Of a DNA stretch of 64,000 nucleotides, positions 24,867 through 35,400 are shown in pieces. This DNA comes from Trichoplusia ni (taxonomy: Eukaryota > Arthropoda > Insecta > Lepidoptera > Noctuidae): positions 2,294,001 to 2,358,000 of the forward strand of contig NC_039488.1 in NCBI RefSeq assembly GCF_003590095.1, given 5' to 3'. How positions within the stretch are numbered: the first letter of the stretch is position 1; the number at the start of each line of letters is the position of its first letter. The notes below the pieces were generated by a model. It made no database searches, was not told where the DNA came from, and was given only the letters and a program-made list of their open reading frames with translations. A program made the translations under genes and the position numbers.

Positions 24867-25887
24867 GTAAATTCACGCGTCGCCTCATTATTTCGCTTCG
24901 AGTCGGCTTCCTGCTAAATAAATGTTATTAAAATGCAAAAGTAATATTTTTAAAACGTCAAGTGTGAACGTTTCGTTGGACTACGTGAGGCTTGGGCGCC
25001 TGCAATTAAGATTTGCACGTGTGCTTCGTTTTGTGGAATGTGTTTTACGCTTTCAAACGGTTTTTTAATCTTACGACTTTCAGGAAGAATTTAATAACTT
25101 TGCTGAGTTATACAGTCGCGAATACTTACATAAATTCTACCACATATGATAAAATGTTGGTGTAGATTTATAATATTCGAGAGTTACAAAACTGAGTTTA
25201 GTTTGAACTCGTTCCGTGTACTTTATGGAATAAAATGTGGAATATTCTAAAAACAAACTCGCAGGTAACGGTATGACTTTACCTAGCCTGTATTAAATTA
25301 GAACCTATTCCTATGCGGCCCGAACGTTAAACAGGCCAACTTTTACAGGATTCGCCAGTGTTATGGAACTCCTAAAAAGAGCCTGATTGAGACCGAAACT
25401 TTCTAGAATAGTAATTAGTTTCCACCGTCTGAAAACTCTGCGATTTTCATAACCGGATAACTTTGATAAACTTTATTGGATTCGGTAGCTCTTGTTACAG
25501 TTGTGAAGATTTGCAGGGCTTAACTTGTAAGAGTACATAAACCAAGACGCCGGGAAATCGATACCTGACTCGATTCTCGATTGTTCGATAAAAGAATTAG
25601 CTTCTGTAGTTGTTGTAAACGATAGCGTGAAGTACGTAAGGTCAGATCGTAGATGCGATACGAATAAGAGTCGATAAAACTTGAAAAGTTTTCGAATAAA
25701 GATCCCCGCTTCGGGACGGACGACCTAATTTTTCAATGTTGTAAGTTTCTTTCGTGAAGCCAGTATGACTTAATAAAAGTATCTTTATAGCATTTTTAGA
25801 ATTCTATTTGATAAGTTTGTGTTTAAAACTGTTCTTTTGATGACGCATGCATGCTATTTGACTTCGTATATTTTTACTGTTTCTTAT
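24867..25887. other. Leader or first-intron sequence after the promoter
   Basis: An ATG at 24921 opens 48 codons, stopping at about 25067, without any recognisable protein character. A donor-like GTGAGG at 24984 would cut through it. The rest is moderately AT-rich with no supported feature. I infer first exon and intron of the gene starting at 24.84 kb. Confidence 0.3.
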
Positions 25888-26015
25888 TGGCATGTTGATC
25901 TAGCGGTTAGTAGCCGTGAATGCTACCCACCCAGGACAAATATTTGTATGATGAGCACAGTCATTTATTCAGTGTCTGGGTGTGATTTATTCATAAATGT
26001 ATATTTTTGAAATAA
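25888..26015 (+). mobile_element. tRNA-derived SINE, plus orientation
   Basis: The head carries an A-box-like GTTGATCTAGCGGTTAGTAG. The B-box part is mostly deleted, leaving GCTACCCACCCAGGACAAAT. The body contains GTGTCTGGGTGTGATTTATTCATAAATGTATAT, the same body as the minus copy at 29981-30150. This shows the two belong to one family. The internal deletion means it is a dead copy. Confidence 0.65.
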
Positions 26016-27409
26016 ATTAGTATTTCTATCAGTTGCCTAGTAAGTACTTAAAGTACTTGTACTTACTTCGCTTAGATGGACACTAGATGGCGTTGTGTGA
26101 AATTTGTAGAATATTATATCATAGTCTATAATAATATATTATATACTGTCGTTTAAAAAAATGTATTTGTCGATTAGGGAAAGCCATAAGTACTTACTAG
26201 ATCTTATTCGTTTTGATTCTGCTTATGACTTCGTGCGGGTGAGATATTAGTGCGATCTGCAAAAGATTTGGTCGTCTAGACTGCCGCCATAAATTAAAAT
26301 AATCCCTTATTTATTACGTTTGCATTTTCTTTTTGCATGGAAGTTGTTTTTATGATCCGTAAATTTACCGATTTCTCTTCTTGTGTACACATTATTCCAT
26401 ATCTATTAGGTGTAATGATGCTTTTAGACGCCATATCTTGTTCTCAAAATTGCTCAAATACAAGTTGAAATCAGAAAAAGGCTAAAAAATATTAAGAAAA
26501 TAGTTGCATATAAAATTATCATTATTTAACCTTGATGCATCATCTGACTACTATCTAGGTATCACGAGAGATCATGAGAAATAGCCAGTCAAATGCAGAG
26601 ACAAGTAAGCCTCAGTAATACGTTTATGCCCTCTGGGTATGGATCCAAAAACGCAAACTGACAGTCGGATTTTATTTCTAAAATCAATATGAATCGTATT
26701 TCGTTGTTTCTAGGAAGGGTTGAGTTGGGCAGTTTGTATGCACATATTGACATTAAGTTATCAAGTCAACATAGAATTCAGTGTAACTGTAACGTAATAA
26801 AATTAATCCAGTTCCCATATGTTCGTGCCTAAATATTAAAATATACCTATAGATACGTATTTACGTGATGTTAATTGGATTTTCAAGTAAAATAAATATT
26901 TACACAAAACATGTATTTAAAATCATAGAACTGTAGAAAATTCCTGGAAAAAGTCTTGTTAGCTAACGTAGTACAAGCAAAATAAGTTGATAAATCAGAA
27001 AAAAAATCCCTCGAAAAGGGCGTACTACATATACAACCATAAGCTACCTTTCCCCGGCACAAAATAATCAATTTCCCTATAATTTTATTCGTGCTATCAA
27101 TAGAAAAACGTAGTCTGTAGGCGAGCGGTTCTAAAAACCATCATGTCTTTCGACGTCCATTTGAGGCAAAAACCTAGGCGGTGCTTCCGTTCACCGACAA
27201 AAGGAAATTCAATAAGAACGAATTTCCCGTGATTTACGACCACTATTTCCTCGTTAAGGCTCCGGCCCTCGAGGTGTGCTGGCAAAAGATTTTATTGTAA
27301 AGACAATTCAGTTATTCTGTATTAAAAGTGAAATTATTTTAGTGCGTGACTTTTGTAATCACGTGACCTTTAGAGATAAAGCAAGTTTGGGATTTTTAAA
27401 GACATTTTA
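26016..27409. other. AT-rich sequence, no gene seen
   Basis: Nothing is supported. A short string CTAGATGGCGTTGT near 26085-26100 resembles motifs common in lepidopteran repeats but is too short to assign. Confidence 0.3.
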
Positions 27410-27663
27410 TCTATACTAATATATAAAACTGAAGAGTTTGTTTGTTTGTTTGAACGCGCTAATCTCAGGAACTACTGGTCCAAATTGAAAAATTCTTTTT
27501 GTGGTGAATAGACCATTCATCGAGGAAGGCTTTAGGCTATAAACCATCACGCTGCGACTAATAGGAACGAAGACGCAATAGAAGAAGTGAAAAAAAACAG
27601 GACATGTATAAATCATAACTTATATCTTCTACCCACGGGGACGAAGTCGCGGGCAACAGCTAG
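27410..27663 (+). mobile_element. Short non-autonomous Helitron-like element
   Basis: The element begins TCTATACTAATATATAAA and ends GTCGCGGGCAACAGCTAG. It is flanked by A on the left (27409) and T on the right (27664), which fits the Helitron rule of insertion between A and T with TC at the 5' end and CTAG at the 3' end. Inside are strings typical of lepidopteran copies (GTTTGTTTGAACGCGCTAATCTCAGGAACTAC in pieces). At 254 bases it carries no Rep/helicase gene and would have depended on another element. A GC-rich stretch just before the 3' end could form an imperfect hairpin. Confidence 0.65.
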
Positions 27664-28830
27664 TTTAACATATTAGCAAATTAAAATCAAATGATTTAAT
27701 TGAACTTAATGATTTCTTGGATTTCAGAAAAGTTTTCATCATTTGTTCAATTTTTGTGTAGGAATTATCATAATGATCGGACTTTTTGCCAGTGACGAAA
27801 TTAATTTAAAAACCTAAAATAACATACTAAACCAAAATAACTAGATACAGTTGCAAAACCAAATTCACGAACTCAGCAAAGCTATCGAATTAACATGAGA
27901 AAAAAATACAAACATTTCGTGTTTCCATTTTGTGTATAAAAACGAAATAAATCTGTCTATACAAGTTAAGTCGGTGACCCGAAGTAGGTTCAAACCGCCC
28001 AAAGCGCTTAGCTTTTCCTAACAGCCGAACTAAACTTGTCAATAAAATGTACCGACCTCATTTTATTGGGGGTATCTGACCCGGAAAAAAGAGTTTGGTA
28101 ATCATATTAACGTTCTGTAATGGCGATGTCTGATCCTTTTTCATCTTCAGCTACAAAACCGTTTTTATAAAAAGAATTTATGGGAATTGTAACATCCGTA
28201 TATAGGGAGGATCAATGAAAGAGGATTGACGGAGCGAGTATAATATAAGGCGACCCTGAATAGGTGTTTGGAATAATGTAAGACTGACCAATTCGGAAAC
28301 GTTTTGGAGTAAATTTTGACATGGAGTAGATAGCCCAAACAATATGACAGGATTTTGCATCGACTTCCAGAGGTCGCTGGTATAGGCAAGAAAGAAGCAC
28401 TCCAGTGGTTGTAACTAGTAAGACTCTGGATGACATTTTAAATCCTTAGGAAGCCACCCGAGGAATATCAGGTTGTAAATCTTAGGTATATGAGGATAGC
28501 ACCTGATTGAATAATGACAGTGAAAAAAATATCAGCACAAAAAATGGTGGATGTAGAAAGACCAAGAACTTAAATTTCAAATGTTAAAAAACAAAAACTC
28601 TGAGAATTTTATGAAACTGCTAAGAATCTTGAATTTGTTTGTTACTGAAGCACTTGTGTATAAACTGAAACTTACAAAATAATTTACATGTTACAAAATG
28701 GCAATATGCTCTACACTATAACTTTCAACGAAGGCAGAACTTGCTCAAAACTTATATTTTATTCAGTCAAGCTAAACGTTTTATAAGTTAAAACACAAAA
28801 GTAGGGTACTGCAAAAAATAAATAAACCAC
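27664..28830. other. AT-rich sequence with old repeat-like parts
   Basis: Several overlapping minus-strand frames lie at 28165-28436 in three phases, which suggests decayed rather than living coding sequence. I could not link them to a family. Nothing else is supported. Confidence 0.3.
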
Positions 28831-29178
28831 GCTTAATAAGTTAGAGTCGGACTCGCGAGATTTAGGTTTTTCTTATAAAAAGGCTGAAGATTAATAAACG
28901 TTGGAGTGACAATTTGTGTACTTATCACCCACCAAAACATTTATGACTGTAACACTATCGTAACACTATCGTTTTATATCCTTGATCTATGTTTGCCGTT
29001 ATAGCGGCAGCAGAAATACATCATCAGTGAAATTCAACTGTGTAGATATCATGGTTCCTGAGATACATCCTGGTGATAGACGGATGAATCGGCCAGTCCG
29101 TCTGACCCAAACGCTCGGATGGACTGGGCGCCTCATAAGTATAGTTCCGTTTCTACTCTTTGGCTAAGGATCCCAAAA
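28831..29178 (+). mobile_element. Lepidopteran dispersed repeat (GTTATAGCGGC family)
   Basis: The segment carries, in order, GTTAGAGTCGGACTCGCGAG, GTTATAGCGGCAGCAGAAAT, ATCATCAGTGAAATTCAACTG and a stretch meaning 'GAGATACATCCTGGTGATAGACGG', then GTTCCGTTTCTACTCTTTGGC. I know this order from a repeat found throughout moth and butterfly genomes. The copy is diverged and has a gap in the middle. A 61-codon open frame here is part of the repeat, not a gene. Confidence 0.65.
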
Positions 29179-29980
29179 AAGACGTAGCTACTGTTAATCA
29201 AGTTGAAAGCTATTCTGGCTTAATAAAAACACGATTAAATCATTATTAGTCATTAAATAATATTCTCGATAAGACGATTTATACGACTTATCGATTAATA
29301 CACACATGTCTGTAACTTTGAAGTTTAAACCCCATACATGAAACGATCTTCAAAACTATCCACAATTTCCACATTTTTCTTCAAAAGACTTGACCCAATA
29401 AAGATTTTCTAGAAGAACAGAAGCTCTTATGTCTATGATGCTTTGTATAGTTATACTAACAACTGTTGTTGGCAATAACCGTCATTTCTTGGCACGATTC
29501 TGCATACACTGGTTCTTAGATCTAGAGACCATACGTCAGTGACTGTGGCAAATAACGAGTAAAATCTTTACCTATTGCTGTGACAAAATGGCAGCTTACT
29601 ACATTTGACGATAAGATGACTTGCGTTTATGAATATTAATTGAATCAAGTTTCGTTTTTTTTTCTTTTACAATTTTTTCCTGTAATAATTGAATTAACCA
29701 GCGTTTGTCTGTTACAACTTATTCTACTCAGGTATCTTAACCCACATGTAAACATTGAAAAATGTATCATTTCGTAGTTTGAATTTAGAACATGCCTCTT
29801 TTACGAAAGCCATCGAAAAAGGTGTGGATCGAGACTCCATAATTAGTGTTCACAAATGACTTCTGTGCCAATTTCAAATCTACTAATAAGTATTGAAGCC
29901 AAAGGTGACAAACGTCTATAGGTTGCCAGATCCTTTCAAATTTGAAGCAAAGCTTGTATTATGAGCACTACAGAAAAGAT

Positions 29981-30150
29981 AAACATACTTATATATTTCT
30001 AAATACACAATATAGATAAATTACACCCAGACACAGAACACGTGATCGGTGATTGGGTCATCTGCCAAACAATTGTCCTGGGTAGGCATCGAACCCGCGA
30101 CCTCCGTTACAGCAGTCAGGGTCACTAACCATTAGACCAACAGGCCAGCC
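29981..30150 (-). mobile_element. tRNA-derived SINE, most complete copy
   Basis: On the minus strand the head reads GGCCTGTTGGTCTAATGGTTAG, an A-box, then GGAGGTCGCGGGTTCGATGCC, a B-box, then CAGGACAATTGTTTGGCAGA and a body ending in CTGGGTGTAATTTATCTATA. Both internal RNA polymerase III promoter boxes are clear. The sequence after the B-box continues as SINE body and does not close a tRNA acceptor stem, so this is not a tRNA gene. Confidence 0.75.
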
Positions 30151-30517
30151 AAGATACAAGCATATCAATATATTCTCTTCTACAAAGCCTGGTAAAAGAA
30201 GGCTTATCCTAGTATTAAAGCTGCTCAATGGTAATAGCCAGTCCTTTCATTATCGCTATATGAGCTTGCATATTACGAGTCAAAATTTAGGTATGGACTG
30301 TAATTACCTTTGGGGATAACGTGGCACAAGCGTCGAATATAATAGAAAGCTGCATATTCCGCTAAATATAAACTAGATATTACTCGATACAGATCCAAAA
30401 TATGAAAGCTTATTGCAGATGGTAATGAGGAAGAAATGATATCAAGTGTATGTCCGTACCTACATATGTAGCACGTATATTAATCTAATATAGGCCTGAA
30501 AGAGGAGACATACTATT

Positions 30518-30572
30518 ATTTATCAACCGACTTCGAAAAGAATGGGGGGTTCTAAATTCGTGCGTCGTTTTT
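30518..30572 (+). mobile_element. Lepidopteran repeat fragment (CAACCGACTTC motif)
   Basis: ATCAACCGACTTCGAAAAGA followed by GGGGGGTTCTAAATTCGT matches a dispersed sequence I know from many lepidopteran genomes. Only about 55 bases can be recognised. Confidence 0.5.
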
Positions 30573-30819
30573 GCCTCTGAACTTCGAACTGGATAAACAG
30601 ATTTTGTAGATTCTTAAAGTTTCGCTCAGAAGTATTTATTTGAAGTCTGTTATGATTTTGTTGTTCGAACACGAAAAAGCCAAAGAAATTGACTTTTCAG
30701 CGAGTCTTCACGCAAGTCTTAAAGCGTTCAAATAAAACCGTGTCGTGACGCCCTTAAGACAAATTACAGCACTTGCAAAACATTGTAAAAATGTAGGCAG
30801 CCGGAAACTTCAGTGAGAC

Positions 30820-30960
30820 CAAATAATGGCGGCCGAGAACGTATGTGACGTAATTTATGTGTAAAATTTCCTCGTAAAAACTTCGTTCGCCGCGTATTTT
30901 CTGTAACATTGAGTTTTTCGAGTGACCCGCGTTCTATCGCCATGAGTATCATTAAGCCAC
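30820..30960. promoter_or_regulatory. Possible control block with CRE-like site
   Basis: This GC-richer patch contains AATGGCGGCCGAGAACG and TGTGACGTAATTT, the latter like a CREB/ATF site, and lies just before the candidate exon at 31.0 kb. It could be an internal promoter or intronic element. Only the motifs support this. Confidence 0.2.
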
Positions 30961-31001
30961 GATTTTAAAACGATCGCCCTTATTTTTGTTTCGTATACTA
31001 G

Positions 31002-31228
31002 GATACTCTATATTTTGTTCCTTAAACACGCTCCTGGGAAATCCTTTGATGGCCTGAGAGCCTTCAGACACTCGAGAACCTTTGAGCTGTTTGTTTGTGT
31101 GTCATGTAACAAAACACTGGAGAATATTTGGGAAATATTGCAGAGGCAGCTTGATGTTGAGATGACAAATGGAAACGAAGCAAAAAACAAAATTGAATCA
31201 GTTGGTAATCTGAGAGACCATTTCATGG
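31002..31228 (+). CDS. Candidate internal coding exon, unknown protein
   Basis: An acceptor-like TTTTTGTTTCGTATACTAG precedes 31002 and a strong donor, GGGTAAGT, follows 31228. Between them one frame stays open for 75 codons, with one spare base at each end. The peptide is protein-like, with motifs HAPGKSFDGLRAFRHS, FELFVCVSCNKTLENIWE and NKIESVGNLRDHFMG; two cysteines lie three residues apart in the middle. I do not recognise a domain. The frame continues past the donor to 31356, but the stretch after it reads less like protein. The exon is on the same strand as, and 6 kb downstream of, the promoter at 24.8 kb, so they may be one gene. The alternative is a chance open frame with chance splice sites. 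Confidence 0.4.
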
Positions 31229-31799
31229 GTAAGTTGGTTTATGCGATTTTAAGTAGCCGCGCGGTGCATAACGGATTCCCTTTGATTTCCGCTTCGCATG
31301 TACCCTTCAGTTGTAACAATGTGGCTCAGAGTCCGCTTTGTGTGGTAATATCATGATACAACGAACAATCTGCTAACGAAGTAAATGATTATGGAAATAC
31401 CCTCACAGGATAGTTCGTGGCAGTAGTCTGCAGGGGAGAGGCTCGTTCTATTTGATGCAGGCTTTAACGGTACCTGATTATAAATGCACATATGAATGAA
31501 AGATTAGGTTGTACTAATCTAATCTTGTTTTGATATTTATTGAAACTCAATGTAAATGGAGCAATAGGAAAAAAGCGCATTAACTTGAAATGTGATAAGA
31601 ATTTCATTGTCGATTTTGCGACATAAATTCTTACCGTCTATACCAATGTTTTTAATAATTTCCTTTTTATTTACCCCTATCTCAACTAAAAAAAATATTA
31701 CTTAAAAAAAATAGAGGCCAAACAGTACTGATAGAGCGACTAAAATACAAAAGGAGAGACGTAGTACTAACATTCCTAATAACGTTTTCTTGGCGAATA

Positions 31800-31960
31800 G
31801 ATTATCTAGAAATTCGGCGGGCGTGCGGAAGACAGGCGGTGTTCACGCGATCCTCTTGGCAGCCCCTACAACACTTAGATTTACATGGCAAATGTTGTTG
31901 CCATGCAAACATAACTGCAGAGACACGCCAAATGCGGTCCCGACGAAATAACACTTGGAT
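31800..31960. promoter_or_regulatory. Possible enhancer block with short inverted repeat
   Basis: A GC-richer block in AT-rich DNA holds CATGGCAA-ATGTTG-TTGCCATG, a perfect 8-bp inverted repeat at about 31884-31905, directly followed by CAAACATAA (ATGCAAAC overlaps the end, like a POU-factor site). Such compact motif clusters are typical of insect enhancers, but there is no conservation data here. Confidence 0.2.
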
Positions 31961-32329
31961 TAAAATGCACTTAGATTTGTTTGTAACAGCTGAGAGCTAA
32001 TCTTGAAATAAATGTATTTATTGGTTTATGTATTTCAGTGCCTCAGTAAGTAGGTGCCTATTGAAAAATGCAAAATAAAAGAGGTTAAATGAGAGACGGA
32101 CTTACAGCACTGAGAGGTCAGTACAAATAGGCGTATATGTAATAGGCAATAGTTTTTTATATTTTTAGTTTAAATATCGTGTATCATTGAATGTTCGGGA
32201 TGAAGATATAAAATATAAAAGCATCAATACTAGGTAACTAAACAGAATTAACCTAACGATACGTCTTTTAATCGTTTATCAGTGAAACTATTATTATTTG
32301 GAGCTAATTTTACGCAGTGCAAAAGCAAT

Positions 32330-32445
32330 TGTGTCGGTTTGGGGGGACGTAATCAGGTCCCATAAATATTTGAGGCGCAAGACCCCTGCTAACCGCAAGC
32401 CACCGCTCTAATCGGACCAACTTACCTTATGTACGTCCCTGACTT
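32330..32445. promoter_or_regulatory. Possible enhancer block
   Basis: The block contains GGGGGGACGTAATCAGG, with a TAATC core bound by bicoid/Otx-type homeodomains, and AACCGCAAGCCACCGC, close to Runx sites, within about 60 bases. The composition is clearly different from both flanks. This is motif-level evidence only. Confidence 0.2.
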
Positions 32446-35400
32446 TTAACTACACTGCATTCGTGATTTGACCCTTAATGTCACTTTGACTGTGTGCTTC
32501 ATTTATCGATCTATTGAATATAATTATATTTAAACATACCGTCGTTATTCTTGTATTTTAAATTCCAATTCCGTGTGTGATTCATTTCAGACTTCATTGT
32601 ATTCTATAAAGAAAGTAATATTTTATTCGAAAAAAAATTGATCACTGAGCAAACTTGTGACAATTAAGGACGGAAGGCCTCTTTCTTTTAATAAATAATT
32701 GATAAATTCAATTCCAGAAGCGGCATTTAGATTATTTTAACTCAATTTATGCTAATATTTAAAGCAGCAATATTATTCTGAAGCTCAGCACATAAAGGCA
32801 GTATTCTACATACACTTGAAAATCATAGAGCTCTCATACTACAACACTAAAAATATCCAAAGCATTTTGAAAATTTATTCATACTCTGATACACAGCTTA
32901 TAAAGTAATTTTAAAAATCCAATATTTCAAATATCGGAAATATAACAGAACTTATCAATCATGTCTGGCGAAGCAATTCAAGTGGCATTTCATAGCATGC
33001 GGAAAAGGGGAAGTTTCCCTCAATACCACGGGAGCAACACTCGTCTCCCGACGACTACTCACTTCACGTTTATTACATCGTCAAAACTGCATTATCGAGA
33101 TTTAGAAAACATAGGCGCCAGACATAACCAGCCAAAGGCGAGTTTAACTTGAGAACCGGTGGAACAAAAATTTGGTCACCCGTAGACAGAGAAGCCTTAT
33201 TAACAGGGTCGCCTTAGTTCGGTACCCTTTGATTATGAAACTCTTAATATTGCTTATTTCTTTCTTATTACACAAAGCTTAATTTATTAAGTAAAGCAAT
33301 ATTCAATTCGGACATAAAAATCTTTTTGACAAACAATTTAATTAGCCGACAATATTTTTATGGAAATACCAAATTGTTGCATAATGCTTGGCCAATATTG
33401 TGCATTTAGATGGCGTCTCAGTTTCAATCAATATAAAATATTATTGTTCCATCAGTTACACTTGTTACGTCTTCTGTTATTTTTTGCAAAACAAGATTAT
33501 TTAATCCCGCATCACTTAATATAAAACATACATCGTTATTATTATCGCCATCCACTTTGAATAAGTGTTTTGACTTACGATGTGGTTATACGATCTCCGT
33601 ATGAACATTGCATGGGTTGTTAAATCACGGACGGCTTAGCCCCGAGATTTCCCTCTTCGCTTTCAACTGTCCCTTAGGACTGAGATAAAAAGGCAAAGAA
33701 ATCCTTTCTAAAGCCACGCGGTATCTGATGACTTATTTTGTCTTTTTTTTTACAACATACCAACAAAAACTGAGTATCGTTTTCTCTAAGAATAGTCCAC
33801 TTCCTCCCTTTTTGTGGATGTAAAAAATAGTAGCGGATTCCGCGAGTCGAGGTTAACAGCTCGTATCAGGGTAAAAAATAAGTTGAACATCTAAATGTGC
33901 TAGACAACTTTTTCATACTTAAAATGCGTTAAAAGGTTGGAAGGAAGTTTTATGTTAATATTTATGTTTATAAAAGTGACTTTAAGTATCCGTCATGCAT
34001 AATAACACTTAACTGCGGCTTAGAAACCCTTGTACCAAGCTCTCAGTATCATGTAAATCAGTCGAGCACCTAAACCTGAATATCTCACATCCTTAAATAA
34101 ACGCTGCCTATAAAATTATCGAAGAACCCCCGGGACACAATGCGTACGAAATTTGGGTATAACTTTTGACATCACGTCTCTAATGAGACCAAAAAGCAAA
34201 GGCGAAAGATTTCGTGGGTAGGTAATATGACAAATGTGAAATGGAGTCACAAACGAATCCCTCTGGAATGGGAAGAACGGGAATTCCTGATAAAAAAGCG
34301 CCATTGTCCTGCCCTTCTTATGATTGATGCAGTTTTCGCGTGTCGCCGACATCGCTCCCCGTTTCCGAATGCTCGGCACGTTTGTCTGACAACATAACAC
34401 GAGTGTGTGCTCGGTGCTCAATCGGCACACAGTTTCGTACCCTAGCTGTATTTCTACGAAATGTTAATGTCAGTGTTTTCGAAAGCGAACTGTTTATTAT
34501 TTTCATTCGGTGACTGCACAAACTCTCAATACATACGAATACATTTTTGACGTATAATTTGTTTTAGAGAAGAATTTTGAATTGGAAGAGAGCTAAAATA
34601 TAGAGAACAATGAAAGCTTTAACAAACACCGTTTGATCTAAATAAAAATGGCTCCAGCAATGCTTCAGTCGAGGATCGGTAACAAAACGTAAGCCGCTCT
34701 CAACAATTTCTGCTTTCGAACTCATTAAGAAGGGATTAACAATGACTTTGAGTGATGGCATCTATTTGCGAGCGAGAGATATAACAGAGAACTAATCAAT
34801 TTGTGTTCTTACAGTTTCCTTAACCGTCGAACAATTAATATTGGTGACCTTACAAGCGAAACTTCCTCGTCAACGCTGTGAGGAAATAAAACGCCTTTAG
34901 TACGAACGGATGTGTAAATGTATATTATTATGAGCATACACGTGAAGTTCTAGGAAACAAAAGAAGTTATAAACAAACATGGCGACACTCCAACCGCACG
35001 CAGCGTCTCGCCTCAGTAGCAATCGCAAGATAAACAAATAGGGAGCAACTGTATTCGAAGGGATATGCTTGCAACTTAAAAAGCGGCTACAAAGTCGTAT
35101 CTTCGAAGTTAGATTCTATCAGGAGCACTGGGGAATAGGCTAGGTACGCTCCAGCCAGTGTCAATATTGAATCAGCACGGTTCGTGTTTGTGAGTTGAAT
35201 AAATTGCGGCCAGCCGGGCAGCCGTCGGAAACTGTTCACGTCAGACGAATAATTTTCTTATCTATCTTTTTTTATCCTACTTTCTTCCCCAAATAATTTG
35301 AAAGGGATCGCGGGCGCGCGTTATTTTTAATTTGTGTCACCGTTATTTAGTGTTGCCGCTTTAGCGAATTTTAACGTTTCGAGGATTTATTTATCGGCGA

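Noticed and set aside
28165..28436. Three overlapping minus-strand frames suggesting an old retroelement
   Set aside because: All three phases are partly open, but none has reverse-transcriptase or endonuclease motifs I can identify.
30061..30150. A tRNA gene with clear A and B boxes
   Set aside because: The 3' side runs into SINE body and the acceptor stem does not close. It is a SINE head.
34116..34521. Two overlapping minus-strand frames
   Set aside because: They are in different phases over the same DNA, with no splice sites or known motifs.
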